Part shown: piece after piece, positions 26,937 to 36,518 of the stretch
Layout: each line of letters opens with the position of its first letter
Numbering within the stretch: the stretch's first letter is position 1
Notes under the pieces: generated by a model
Seen by the model: only the letters and a program-made list of their open reading frames with translations
Databases searched by the model: none
What the model was told of the DNA's origin: nothing
Translations under genes and position numbers: made by a program
From: Bacteroidales bacterium 6E
GTDB taxonomy: Bacteria; Bacteroidota; Bacteroidia; Bacteroidales; Prolixibacteraceae
Assembly (NCBI GenBank): GCA_001270045.2
Contig: DF970689.1
Coordinates: 103,605 to 167,604, forward strand
Direction: 5' to 3'
Length of the DNA stretch: 64,000 nucleotides

Positions 26937-29900
26937 TTACTGCTTATGGTATTCCTGCAGGGATTTCACATGGTACCTGCCATTCCGGCGCTCGCTGATA
27001 CCCTGTGTGGCGGCATAGGCGGCGGCAGTGGTAGTGATATACGGTATATTGTACTTGATGGCACTTTTGCGAATATAGGAATCGTCATATTCACTCAACT
27101 TACCTGCCGGTGTATTGACAATCAGGTCGATGTCGCCATTTACAATGGCATCCAGGATGTTGGGGCGGCTTTCATATACCTTGTTGATAAATTCAGCCTC
27201 GATCCCAAAAAGCGACAGGAAGACTTTTGTTCCACCGGTTGCCAGTATCCTGAATCCCATTGCCTTGAAATTACGGGCTGTGTCCACTATTTTGTGTTTA
27301 TCCCTGTCGCCAATGGTAATCAATACCGTTCCAGTGGTAGGCAGTGCCACCTTCGTCGCTTCCTGGGACTTGTAAAATGCCAATCCAAAATTATCGGCCA
27401 TCCCCAGAACCTCACCTGTCGAGCGCATTTCAGGCCCAAGGACCGGATCCACTTCGGGGAACATATTGAAGGGGAAAACCGCCTCCTTCACGCCAAAGTG
27501 AGTGATTCTCTTTTTCTTCAGGTTTAATTCCGACAGCTTTTTGCCCAATACAATTTCCGTTGCAATTTTCGCCATGGGAATATTGCAGATTTTGGATACC
27601 AGGGGCACCGTGCGTGATGCCCTGGGGTTGGCTTCCAGGATATAAACCACATCCCTGAAAATGGCATACTGGATGTTCATCAAGCCAACCACCTTCATTT
27701 CAATGGCAATTTTTCGGGTATATTCCTCAATGGTTTCCACAAGGTGGTCAGGAATAATTACCGGAGGAATCACACATGCCGAATCCCCCGAATGGATACC
27801 GGCATACTCAATGTGCTGCATTACGGCAGGCACGAATGCATCAGTCCCGTCGGCTATGGCATCAGCCTCGGCCTCGATGGCATCCTCAAGGAACATGTCG
27901 ATCAGGAGTGGACGGTCGGGCGTGACATCCACGGCTGCAGCGACATATTGTCGAAGCATATCTTCATCCATGACGATCTTCATGCCACGCCCCCCGAGTA
28001 CATAAGATGGCCTGACCATTAAGGGATAACCTATACGACCGGCAATTTCCAGAGCTTCTTCAAGATTGGAGGCCATTCCGGAGGGCGGCTGTGGAATATT
28101 CAGCTTTTCCATGATTTTGCGGAACCGGTCGCGATCTTCCGCCAGGTCGATGGTTTCCGGACTGGTACCAATGATTTTTACGCCATTGGCTTGCAGTTCA
28201 TCGGCAATGTTAAGCGGAGTTTGTCCACCGAACTGGACAATCACCCCATCAGGTTTTTCCTTATTATAGATGCTCAGTACATCTTCAACCGTAAGAGGCT
28301 CGAAATAGAGTCGTCCGGAAGTGTCGTAATCGGTGGATACCGTTTCGGGATTACAGTTGACCATGATCGATTCGTATCCGGCATCACGGATGGCAAAGGC
28401 AGCATGGACACAGCAATAGTCAAATTCGATACCCTGTCCGATACGGTTGGGACCGCCACCCAACACCATGATTTTCTTCCTGCGATCGATCTTGACCTGG
28501 TTAGGAGCATTGTAAGTTGAATAATAATAAGAAGCATTGGCGCCACTCACAGGAACCGCCTCCCATGATTCTTCCAGTCCCAGTGAAACCCTGCGGTCCC
28601 TGATTTCCTTTTCAGGTAGTCCCAAAAGTTTGGCCAGATACTTATCAGCAAATCCGTCTTTTTTGGCCTGCAGGAACAATTCATCCGGAAGATTGCTGCC
28701 CTTATAGCCCAAAATCTGTTCTTCGAGTTCAACCAGCTCTTTCATTTGTTCAATGAACCAGGCCTTGATATAGGTTTTTTCATGCAGTTGTTCCACGGTG
28801 GCCCCTTTACGGAGTGCCTCGTACATGATGTATTGTCTTTCGCTGGAGGCATCCTTCAGCAGGATCATCAGCTCCTCGAGTGATTTTTTATTGAAATCCT
28901 TGGCAAATCCCAATCCATAACGGCCGGTTTCAAGCGAACGGATGGCTTTTTGGAAAGCCTCCTTGTAGTTCTTTCCAATGCTCATCACTTCGCCTACTGC
29001 CTGCATCTGGGTACCTAGTTTGTCTTTGAGTCCTTCGAATTTCTCAAAAGCCCATTTGGCAAACTTGACAACCACATAATCTCCCCAGGGAGTATATTTG
29101 TCAAGCGTTCCTTCCTTCCAATAAGGAAGCTCGTCGAGGGTTAGACCGCCTGCCAGCAGTGCCGACACGAGTGCAATGGGGAATCCCGTGGCCTTGGAGG
29201 CAAGAGCCGATGAACGGCTGGTACGCGGATTGATCTCGATTACCACAATCCGGTCGGTTTTTGGATCATGGGCAAACTGGACATTGGTACCGCCAATCAC
29301 GCCAATATCCTCCACAATGCAATATGCCTGTTCCTGAAGACGTTTCTGGAGTTCTTCGGAAATTGTCAGCATGGGTGCGGTGCAAAATGAATCCCCGGTG
29401 TGTACGCCAATGGCATCCACATTCTCGATAAAGCAAACCGTGATCATCTTGCCTTTGGCATCGCGAACCACTTCCAATTCCAGTTCTTCCCAGCCCAGCA
29501 CCGATTCTTCGACCAGGATCTGGCTGACCATGCTGGCTGAGATTCCCCGGGCCGCAATGGTGCGGAGTTCCTCGAGATTGTAGACCAGTCCGCCTCCGGT
29601 GCCCCCCATGGTGAATGCAGGACGGATGACGACCGGATATCCGAGTTCCTCAGCCACTTTTTCGGCTTCTTCCACTGAATTGACCGCTTTGCTTTTAGGC
29701 ATGTCGATACCCAGGCGGGTCATGGAATTCTTGAATTCGGTGCGGTCTTCACCTTTTTCAATGGCATCGAGATTTACACCGATCACCTCCACGTTATGTT
29801 CTTTCAGGATTCCTTTCTTCGCCAGTTGAAGAGAGAGGTTAAGTGCCGTTTGGCCCCCCAGGTTGGGAAGCAACGCGTCAGGCTTTTCCTTTTTGATGAT

Positions 29901-30128
29901 TTCGGTCAGGGCATACTCATTGAGCGGTTCTATATAGGTGAAATCGGCCATTTCAGGGTCAGTCATAATGGTGGCCGGATTGGAATTCACCAATACGATT
30001 TTGTAACCCAATGACCGTAAAGCTTTACAGGCTTGGGTGCCGGAATAATCAAATTCACATGCTTGTCCGATGATAATGGGACCTGATCCAATGATCAGGA
30101 TTTTTTGAAGGTCTTCCCGACGAGGCAT
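26937..30128 (-). CDS. carB: Carbamoyl-phosphate synthase large subunit
   Basis: A 1063-residue cytoplasmic enzyme that makes carbamoyl phosphate from bicarbonate, ATP and ammonia supplied by CarA, for pyrimidine and arginine synthesis. It has two homologous ATP-grasp halves, beginning KILIIGSGPIIIGQACEFDYSG and KIMVLGGGPNRIGQGIEFDYCC. A C-terminal MGS-like regulatory domain starts near residue 930 (VLITIGDRDKHKIVDTARNF). ATG 30128 (MPRREDLQKIL) is chosen over an upstream ATG at 30170, because the extra 14 residues are not part of the family. No carA lies beside it, so the small subunit is encoded elsewhere. Confidence 0.97.
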   Translation of the reverse strand: MPRREDLQKILIIGSGPIIIGQACEFDYSGTQACKALRSLGYKIVLVNSNPATIMTDPEMADFTYIEPLNEYALTEIIKKEKPDALLPNLGGQTALNLSLQLAKKGILKEHNVEVIGVNLDAIEKGEDRTEFKNSMTRLGIDMPKSKAVNSVEEAEKVAEELGYPVVIRPAFTMGGTGGGLVYNLEELRTIAARGISASMVSQILVEESVLGWEELELEVVRDAKGKMITVCFIENVDAIGVHTGDSFCTAPMLTISEELQKRLQEQAYCIVEDIGVIGGTNVQFAHDPKTDRIVVIEINPRTSRSSALASKATGFPIALVSALLAGGLTLDELPYWKEGTLDKYTPWGDYVVVKFAKWAFEKFEGLKDKLGTQMQAVGEVMSIGKNYKEAFQKAIRSLETGRYGLGFAKDFNKKSLEELMILLKDASSERQYIMYEALRKGATVEQLHEKTYIKAWFIEQMKELVELEEQILGYKGSNLPDELFLQAKKDGFADKYLAKLLGLPEKEIRDRRVSLGLEESWEAVPVSGANASYYYSTYNAPNQVKIDRRKKIMVLGGGPNRIGQGIEFDYCCVHAAFAIRDAGYESIMVNCNPETVSTDYDTSGRLYFEPLTVEDVLSIYNKEKPDGVIVQFGGQTPLNIADELQANGVKIIGTSPETIDLAEDRDRFRKIMEKLNIPQPPSGMASNLEEALEIAGRIGYPLMVRPSYVLGGRGMKIVMDEDMLRQYVAAAVDVTPDRPLLIDMFLEDAIEAEADAIADGTDAFVPAVMQHIEYAGIHSGDSACVIPPVIIPDHLVETIEEYTRKIAIEMKVVGLMNIQYAIFRDVVYILEANPRASRTVPLVSKICNIPMAKIATEIVLGKKLSELNLKKKRITHFGVKEAVFPFNMFPEVDPVLGPEMRSTGEVLGMADNFGLAFYKSQEATKVALPTTGTVLITIGDRDKHKIVDTARNFKAMGFRILATGGTKVFLSLFGIEAEFINKVYESRPNILDAIVNGDIDLIVNTPAGKLSEYDDSYIRKSAIKYNIPYITTTAAAYAATQGISERRNGRYHVKSLQEYHKQ

Positions 30129-30334
30129 AATATTTCCTTTTTTGATGGTTTGTCTTGAAAATTCACACAAAATTGGTTGAATTTATTGAAAAAATGTAGT
30201 TGAAACGTGAAATGGATATCAAATTTCCAAATTCAATAATATCGCGGGGTGCATTGGCAGAGGATAGCATTCCGGATTTTGTTGTTGCAACATACTGAAA
30301 ATTCCTCTCTGATGAAATCCATGAACCTTTGTTG

Positions 30335-30342
30335 TAATTTTG
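30335..30342 (+). promoter_or_regulatory. Candidate -7 element for the metallophosphoesterase gene
   Basis: TAATTTTG fits TAnnTTTG. It lies 5 bp before ATG 30347 but 33 bp before ATG 30368. Other such elements in this window sit 23-38 bp before their start codons, so it favours the second ATG. There is no -33 TTG. Confidence 0.4.
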
Positions 30343-30367
30343 GGTTTTGATGTTAAACAAATTTTCA

Positions 30368-31552
30368 ATGAAAGTAAACACAAGTTTTATGATATTCTTT
30401 GCCATTGTCTTTTTCGTTAACCTGGTGGTTAACTTCTATATATTTTCAAAAACCAAGGCTTTATTTCCGGCTGGTCAGGCGAGTGGCTGGATTCTCAGGA
30501 TTTTATTCTGGGTGCTCGCATTCTCCTATGTGATCGGAAGATTCGCCGAAAGGGGAGGCCCCGAATGGATGGCCACTTTTTTTGTAAAGGCAGGATCATG
30601 GTGGCTGGGAGCCATGTTATACCTGACATTGTTTTTCCTGCTGGCCGATTTGTTGCGAGGCTTGAATTCACTTTTCCATGTTACTGACATTTTTAAATTC
30701 AGCTGGAACAGCGACAAGGGCCGAATAGCCTTGATCGTTGTATATGCCTTAACTGCTATCGTACTGGCGTTTGCATATTACAATGCAAAAATCCCGGTAG
30801 TACGGAATTTGGAAATCAATGTTGACAAGCACCTGTCAGGAGGACCGCAACGATTAGTTCTGGTTTCGGACCTTCATTTGGGCATGATGATATCGAACGG
30901 GCGACTTGAAACGCTGGTAAATGCCGTGAATTCCCTGCAACCTGATGTAGTGTTAATGGCTGGCGATGTATTTGATGAAGATCCCGGGCCGGTCATCCGC
31001 AACAACATGGGCGACCTTTTAAAGAACCTGAAGGCCCGGCAAGGGGTTTATGCAGTATCAGGCAACCATGAATATTACGGCAATGAGGCGGAAGCCAGAA
31101 AATATCTTGAGGACCATGGCATCACTGTGTTGTCTGACAGCACCGTAATCCTCCCGGGAGGTATAGTACTTGTTGGTCGTCAGGATATCACCGGACAGCA
31201 AATGTCAGGGAAGGCCAGGAAATCAATCGCTGAACTTCTCAACGGAGTTGACATGAGTAAACCCATAGTCATGATTGACCATCAACCCTATAAACTGAAG
31301 GAAGTTTCTGCGGATGGAGTCGACCTGCAGGTATCCGGGCATACTCACAACGGCCAGATGTGGCCATTCAATTACGTTACAAATGCCATCTTTGAAATTG
31401 GCTACGGATACGGCAAAATAGGCAAGACCCATTTTTACGTATCCTCAGGTTATGGTACCTGGGGACCGCCCATCCGGACGAACAGTCGTTCCGAGATTGT
31501 TGTCCTTGAATTAAAAGGAAAAGGGGATATTGTGCTTACTGGCAATGAATGA
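30368..31552 (+). CDS. Membrane-anchored metallophosphoesterase
   Basis: A 394-residue protein with about four N-terminal transmembrane helices (residues about 1-145) followed by a calcineurin-like phosphoesterase domain. The five metal-site motifs are visible in order: SDLHLG, GDVFDED, GNHEYYG, DHQP and GHTHNGQ. This is the YkuE/YaeI-like group, thought to cleave phosphoesters at the membrane. The substrate is not evident. ATG 30368 (MKVNTSFMIFFA) is preferred from the position of the -7 element; ATG 30347 would add seven residues. Its last 17 bp overlap the 3' end of the convergent glutamine synthetase gene. Confidence 0.88.
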   Translation: MKVNTSFMIFFAIVFFVNLVVNFYIFSKTKALFPAGQASGWILRILFWVLAFSYVIGRFAERGGPEWMATFFVKAGSWWLGAMLYLTLFFLLADLLRGLNSLFHVTDIFKFSWNSDKGRIALIVVYALTAIVLAFAYYNAKIPVVRNLEINVDKHLSGGPQRLVLVSDLHLGMMISNGRLETLVNAVNSLQPDVVLMAGDVFDEDPGPVIRNNMGDLLKNLKARQGVYAVSGNHEYYGNEAEARKYLEDHGITVLSDSTVILPGGIVLVGRQDITGQQMSGKARKSIAELLNGVDMSKPIVMIDHQPYKLKEVSADGVDLQVSGHTHNGQMWPFNYVTNAIFEIGYGYGKIGKTHFYVSSGYGTWGPPIRTNSRSEIVVLELKGKGDIVLTGNE

Positions 31553-33065
31553 ACCTTCTTACCAGTTCACGCATGGCCGGTTCATCATTTTTCAGGTTTT
31601 CCCTCAGATTATTGTCATTGAAACTCTTTAAGGAAAGTATGGTATAGTCCACGAGTCCTGCCGTAAATATATTGTCGGATTCAAAAATGTGTCGCTTCAG
31701 TTCAAGACGTTCGGCCGACTCAAAACAGGAGGATGGCAGGGGAGCCAGGTGGGTCCCGGTTGATTTTAATTTTCCGTTCCCTTCAACATACAGAGATTCG
31801 GCAATGGTCACGCCATTTTCCATTTGAAGGCCATGCATGGCAGCCACCGTCAAACCGGCGATGGTCAGATGAATGTTGGCACTGCCGTCGGGAACCCTGA
31901 ATTCAAAAGTTTGGCGATTGTGTTCCTTATCAATCGGAACCCTGATTTCAGGATTGGCTTTCTCGGCCATATTGGTACCACCCGTCCAACCCAGAGGAAC
32001 CCTTACGAGAGCAGCCCGGTTTCTTGCTCCCCAGCAGATATTGGTGGGAGCCTCCTGGTTGGGTACCAGTCTGAGATATGAGGTGGGGATGGTGTTCCCA
32101 AATGCGGTCAGGGCATCCGAGAGATCCATGATTCCTGCAATGATCCTCTTTGAAAGGTCAGAAATGGTCCCGTTTTCCAGCACCAGATTTCTTCCATCCT
32201 TTTCGATCAGCATATGGAAATGGAGGCCACTTCCGGCTTTACCGACCGTAATTTTTGGAGCGAAACTGATTTCAACTCCCAATTCCTTGGCCAGCATCCT
32301 TAATACCCATTTGCCTATCACTAACTGCTCGGCTGCCGACTCAGGATCGGTGGGGAGAAATTCGATTTCATGTTGTTCAAAAGATTCATCACCACGTGAA
32401 AAGTTCCCCACTTCAGAATGACCATATTTAACCAGGCCTCCACAGGCAGCAATGTACCGGATCGCCTTTTTTCGCATGGCCTCGAACTTGGCAAAAGGTT
32501 CAGATTCGTGATATCCCTTTTGGTCGGTGGCTTCAAAGAAGCCGACAGATTTGCTGTTGACATAGTATTCGAGTTCTCCAAGAAACTTCATCTGCATTCC
32601 GGTCGTCTCGTTGAATTTTTTGACAGCCCTTGCCAGGACATTTTCGGGACCCATTTCCAGCAGCTCGCCATCAGCACCAAAAAATGAGCAGAGAATTTCC
32701 AACGTTGGCTCTTCTTCAAATGGATTCAAAAATGCAGTTCTGTATCTGGGAACCACATATAAGTCGCTGCTGCCGGTTTTCATGAAAGGAAACAAGCTGG
32801 AGCCATCGACCCTCTCACCATACGTGAGGATATCTTCTAGATGGGCCTCGTCAGTGATCACAAAATTCAAGGTTTTCAAACGGCCATCACCGGCAACATA
32901 CCTGAAATTGACCATCCGGATTTGGTTTGCATTCACAAACCGAATGATGTCTTCACGAGTAAATTCCCTGGTCGGTTTCTGGAGGTACTGAACCAGAGGA
33001 TGGGCATTATAAGGTTTGTTTACGTCTTCTGAATTATTGGATTGGATTAGGTTCACAATTGACAT
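31536..33065 (-). CDS. Glutamine synthetase (GSI-type family)
   Basis: A 509-residue protein of the class I glutamine synthetase family, which would join ammonia to glutamate using ATP. ATG 33065 (MSIVNLIQSNNSED) is preferred; the upstream ATG 33152 adds 29 atypical residues. The N-terminal beta-grasp domain (KTLNFVITDEAHLEDILTYG, GSSLFPF) precedes the catalytic domain, with GELEYYV, GKAGSGLHFHM, a PNQEAPTNICWG segment and RTFEFRVPDGSANIHL. Several Bacteroidota have such a 500-residue form beside the large type III enzyme, so it may be glutamine synthetase proper or a related ligase. I see no adenylylation-site tyrosine motif I can assign. It overlaps the 3' end of the metallophosphoesterase gene. 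Confidence 0.88.
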   Translation of the reverse strand: MSIVNLIQSNNSEDVNKPYNAHPLVQYLQKPTREFTREDIIRFVNANQIRMVNFRYVAGDGRLKTLNFVITDEAHLEDILTYGERVDGSSLFPFMKTGSSDLYVVPRYRTAFLNPFEEEPTLEILCSFFGADGELLEMGPENVLARAVKKFNETTGMQMKFLGELEYYVNSKSVGFFEATDQKGYHESEPFAKFEAMRKKAIRYIAACGGLVKYGHSEVGNFSRGDESFEQHEIEFLPTDPESAAEQLVIGKWVLRMLAKELGVEISFAPKITVGKAGSGLHFHMLIEKDGRNLVLENGTISDLSKRIIAGIMDLSDALTAFGNTIPTSYLRLVPNQEAPTNICWGARNRAALVRVPLGWTGGTNMAEKANPEIRVPIDKEHNRQTFEFRVPDGSANIHLTIAGLTVAAMHGLQMENGVTIAESLYVEGNGKLKSTGTHLAPLPSSCFESAERLELKRHIFESDNIFTAGLVDYTILSLKSFNDNNLRENLKNDEPAMRELVRRFIHCQ

Positions 33066-33227
33066 ATCAATAAGTTTAGTTATAAATGGCTGCGAACTTA
33101 CGGGAGTTTTTGCAGAGAAATGATGATGTTCATCATCTCCGGAAGTACACAATCCAAGGGGAATGTTAAATCAACCGGCAGATTGGCGTTTAGACCGATG
33201 GTCGGTAACTGACAATGATTAATTCAG

Positions 33228-33235
33228 TAACTTTG
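33228..33235 (+). promoter_or_regulatory. Candidate -7 element for the RluA-family gene
   Basis: TAACTTTG matches TAnnTTTG and lies 37 bp before ATG 33265. No -33 TTG is seen at the right distance. Confidence 0.4.
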
Positions 33236-33264
33236 CTGCCGTAAATTGCGTTATAAATTATCAT

Positions 33265-34167
33265 ATGACAACAAATGGCAAAAAGGCTGGAAAGCCCCGC
33301 AAAACCGAACCCGTGTTTTCCGTCGGGGAGGAAACCGGCCTTATGGATTTTCTGATGGCCAGTATGCCCCACAAAAACAAGGACAACATCAAGACTTTGT
33401 TGCGCGACAAGCAGGTGCTCGTCGATGGGGAACCACAGTCGCAATATAATTTGAAACTGAGGCCTGGCCAGCAGGTTGTCATCAGCAGAAACAAAATTGC
33501 AAGCAAGAAGACCTATCGCGGTATTTCCGTGGTTTATGAGGACAACGACCTGATCGTGATCGACAAGCATTCAGGAATACTTTCGGTGGCTACCGACAAT
33601 AAAGAAAAGCTGACAGCCTATTCGATACTCTATGACCACGTCAAGCGCAAAAACCAGGACGGCAAGATATTTATCGTCCATAGGCTCGACCGCGAAACAT
33701 CGGGTTTGATGATGTTTGCCAAAAGCGCCCGCATCCAAAAAACGCTTCAGGAAAACTGGGACGAAATCATCAGGGAAAGGGTATATATTGCCGTTGTGCA
33801 AGGGAAAGTGGCCCCACCTTCCGGTGAGATTTCATCATACCTCAGGGAGAACCGTAATCGTGTGGTATTTTCGAGTGAAACGGGCGATGACGGAAAATAT
33901 GCAGTGACCAATTACGAAACCATCAAGTCAAATGATCAGTATACCATGCTGAGAATGAGCCTGCGGACAGGCCGTAAGAATCAGATCAGGGTACACCTGC
34001 ATGACATAGGGCATCCGATAGTGGGAGACAGGAAGTATGGTTCCAAAGTCAGCCCTATACAGCGTTTGGGATTGCATGCCACGGTTCTGGCATTTCAGCA
34101 TCCCGGCAATGAAAGAGAACTCCGGTTTGAAATCCCGGTTCCCCGAAAATTTCACGAACTGATATAA
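33265..34167 (+). CDS. RluA-family RNA pseudouridine synthase
   Basis: A 300-residue enzyme that isomerises uridine to pseudouridine in rRNA or tRNA. An S4-like RNA-binding segment (about residues 20-75; KTLLRDKQVLVDGEPQSQYN) precedes the catalytic domain. The motif VHRLDRETSGLMMFAK contains the catalytic Asp142. RKNQIRVHLHDIGHPIVGDRKYG is also typical of the family. The N-terminus is basic and lacks a signal peptide, as expected for a cytoplasmic protein. Which uridine is modified cannot be told from the sequence. An SDR gene follows 37 bp later and may be co-transcribed. Confidence 0.95.
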   Translation: MTTNGKKAGKPRKTEPVFSVGEETGLMDFLMASMPHKNKDNIKTLLRDKQVLVDGEPQSQYNLKLRPGQQVVISRNKIASKKTYRGISVVYEDNDLIVIDKHSGILSVATDNKEKLTAYSILYDHVKRKNQDGKIFIVHRLDRETSGLMMFAKSARIQKTLQENWDEIIRERVYIAVVQGKVAPPSGEISSYLRENRNRVVFSSETGDDGKYAVTNYETIKSNDQYTMLRMSLRTGRKNQIRVHLHDIGHPIVGDRKYGSKVSPIQRLGLHATVLAFQHPGNERELRFEIPVPRKFHELI

Positions 34168-34204
34168 TATAAATGCAAATCCAGGTTAATCCAACCATAA
34201 TGCT

Positions 34205-34960
34205 ATGAAGCAACAAAAGACAGCAGTGATTACCGGCGGTGCACAAGGTATTGGCCGGATTATTGCCGACTTCCTCGAGGAGGAAGGATGGCATATTTCG
34301 GTCTGGGATAAGGATACGGAAGCACTGGAAGAGGAACGGCTGCGGTGGAAAAGCCGGAAGACACGGATAGGAATTGAATGCGACGTCACTTGTGCCGGCA
34401 GTGTTCAGTCGGCACTTGAACAAACCATAAAGAAATTTGAACGTCTGGATTTATTGGTTAACAATGCAGCGATCACTGCCAACAGACCGATATTGGAATT
34501 GCATGTCCATGAATTCAGGAAGGTGATCGATGTAAATCTTACGGGTCCATTTATCTGTTCGAAATTTTGCGTCCCTGAACTGGCCAGGACCAAAGGATCC
34601 ATCATCAATATATGTTCCACACGGGCTTTCCAATCAGAACCTAATACAGAGGCCTATTCTGCCTCAAAAGGGGGTGTTTTTGCCTTGACACATGCCCTTG
34701 CGATGAGCCTGGGGCCTGACATCAGGGTAAACTCCATCAGTCCGGGCTGGATTGATGTCTCGGCCATTCGGAAGGCAGCCGATGCCATGCAGGAAAATCT
34801 CTCCGGGGCCGATCATATGCAACATCCTGCCGGAAGGGTGGGAGACCCGGTGGATATCGCCCGGGCAGTGGTCTATCTTGCAGATCCACGCAATGATTTT
34901 GTCACCGGACAAAACATCACGGTGGATGGTGGCATGACCCGAAAAATGATTTATGTATAG
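34205..34960 (+). CDS. Short-chain dehydrogenase/reductase
   Basis: A 251-residue classical SDR with an N-terminal Rossmann fold. The cofactor motif is TGGAQGIG at about residues 11-18, then NNAAI, the active-site serine region ICSTRAF, and the catalytic YSASKGG. The C-terminus (ISPGWIDV, VTGQNITVDGGMTRKMIYV) is typical of the FabG-like branch. The substrate is not clear. The serine in the usual GSISS stretch is within SIINICSTR, so the triad seems intact. It follows the pseudouridine synthase gene and converges on the rRNA methyltransferase gene with no clear terminator between. Confidence 0.92.
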   Translation: MKQQKTAVITGGAQGIGRIIADFLEEEGWHISVWDKDTEALEEERLRWKSRKTRIGIECDVTCAGSVQSALEQTIKKFERLDLLVNNAAITANRPILELHVHEFRKVIDVNLTGPFICSKFCVPELARTKGSIINICSTRAFQSEPNTEAYSASKGGVFALTHALAMSLGPDIRVNSISPGWIDVSAIRKAADAMQENLSGADHMQHPAGRVGDPVDIARAVVYLADPRNDFVTGQNITVDGGMTRKMIYV

Positions 34961-35028
34961 GCAATTAAAGGGCAGGGTCTTAAAATGCCTGATAAATTCT
35001 GGGAATAATTTATACAATCAATCAAAAT

Positions 35029-36429
35029 TCATAGATCGTACCATGGGACAGGGGGCTGGCTGACCTGCATCCTTATTCTTCTCTCCTTTGGAAAGTAATT
35101 GTTGCTTCGCATGCCAATGTTTTTCACCCATCCCAGAGCCATACCGCGGAAAGCCATCAATTGCCATCCGTTCAGAGACCCTTCAATATGGATGTTTTCA
35201 CGCTGCAGGTAGCGGAGTGCCTCCTCCAGTGCCAATTCCGTTTCAGGAAATGCCGAGCGGTTCAGGCAAAGTGCATGGGCCAGGGCAGGATGTGGATTCA
35301 ACTGGTTTCCTTTACCGGTGGCCACGGCAATTCCAGGCTGCAGAATGTTCAAGCCTTTCGCCAATCGGGCAAATTCACCATGAAATGCCTTTGGCAAATA
35401 ATAAATATGATCCCCGATTTCGAGAAATTCAGTTTTGTCTGATCCTTTGATCCATTCCACCAATATCCGGGAAGAATTGATATCAGCCGTTATCCACTTC
35501 TTGGGCAGCGAATTGTCAGTCTTGCGACCATCATTGCTTCCGGCTTTCCGGACAATGCCCAAAAAGAAACCCTCAGATATGGCCCGGTGAGGATAAAACT
35601 GGAAAGCTCCGATCCCCTGAAGATGAACATGGTTAATGTTCCATTCGGGCTTTATCGGGACAGAAATAGGAGTGGCATCATATTGTTCCCTGAGCCAGGC
35701 CAGGTTCTGTTCGTTTTCATCGGGATTATAAGTGCAGGTGCTATATATGATATGACCACCCGGTTTCAGGCACTGCCATGCCTCGGCAAGGATTCTTTTC
35801 TGTCGTGCAGAACAAAGTTGGGCGTTGTTTTCAGACCACTCAGACACTGAAGATGGATCTTTTCGAAAAAGTCCTTCGCCAGAACAAGGGGCATCTACCA
35901 CTATGACGTCGAATATTTCACCCAGTTTACTGAAATCCCTTGGATCATTCTGTGAAACCATGACATTGGAATAGCCCCACTTTTGGATATTTTCCTGAAG
36001 GATTACCGCCCTGCCCCGAATTACCTCATTGGAAACGAGTAGATCATCTTCATTTAGTAACGATAACAAATGAGTCGATTTACCGCCCGGTGCCCCGCAT
36101 AAATCGAGTACAAGTCTGGGGCCATTCGCAGGCAATGATTGAAACGCTTGTTCCAGAAACATGGATCCGGGCTCCTGAACGTAATAACCTCCGGCATGAA
36201 AAACAGGATCAAGGGTAAAAGATGGACGTTGGTCGAGATAGTATCCAAGGCTTGACCAGGGAACCTTTTTCAGTTGAACCGGCATTTTCCAGCGACGTGG
36301 ATGCAGGCGGATGGAAACCGGGCTTATGTTTTCGAGAGAGCTGAAAAATGCGTCACTTTCGCTACCGAGACGAATTTTCATTCGGGAAATAAATGCCTCA
36401 GGCAGTTTAATATATGATGAATCAGACAT
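35029..36429 (-). CDS. RsmF-like rRNA cytosine-C5 methyltransferase
   Basis: A 466-residue NOL1/NOP2/Sun-family enzyme that methylates a cytosine of rRNA using S-adenosylmethionine. The SAM-binding LDLCGAPGGKSTHLLSLL is followed by VVVDAPCSGEGLFRKDP, with the conserved PC, and IIYSTCTYNPDENE, carrying the catalytic TC cysteine. The C-terminal 130 residues form the RNA-binding extension of RsmF-like proteins (LGWVKNIGMRSNNYFPKERRIRM). ATG 36429 (MSDSSYIKLPEAFI) is chosen. An upstream ATG 36450 would place a perfect palindrome (36430-36445, ACCATTAATTAATGGT) inside the coding sequence. Confidence 0.93.
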   Translation of the reverse strand: MSDSSYIKLPEAFISRMKIRLGSESDAFFSSLENISPVSIRLHPRRWKMPVQLKKVPWSSLGYYLDQRPSFTLDPVFHAGGYYVQEPGSMFLEQAFQSLPANGPRLVLDLCGAPGGKSTHLLSLLNEDDLLVSNEVIRGRAVILQENIQKWGYSNVMVSQNDPRDFSKLGEIFDVIVVDAPCSGEGLFRKDPSSVSEWSENNAQLCSARQKRILAEAWQCLKPGGHIIYSTCTYNPDENEQNLAWLREQYDATPISVPIKPEWNINHVHLQGIGAFQFYPHRAISEGFFLGIVRKAGSNDGRKTDNSLPKKWITADINSSRILVEWIKGSDKTEFLEIGDHIYYLPKAFHGEFARLAKGLNILQPGIAVATGKGNQLNPHPALAHALCLNRSAFPETELALEEALRYLQRENIHIEGSLNGWQLMAFRGMALGWVKNIGMRSNNYFPKERRIRMQVSQPPVPWYDL

Positions 36430-36518
36430 ACCATTAATTAATGGTGCCAAATTACCGGATTCAACGCATTAATCAAAAAGGAGCGGCAATAATTCATGGG
36501 GAAACACCAATGACTGTT

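Noticed and set aside
30129-30170. Upstream ATG of carB
   Set aside because: The extra 14 residues (MCEFSRQTIKKGNI) are not part of CarB, which conventionally starts with MPRR at 30128.
36430-36445. Perfect 16-bp palindrome ACCATTAATTAATGGT before the RsmF-like gene
   Set aside because: About one such palindrome is expected by chance in 64 kb; used only as weak support for the start at 36429.
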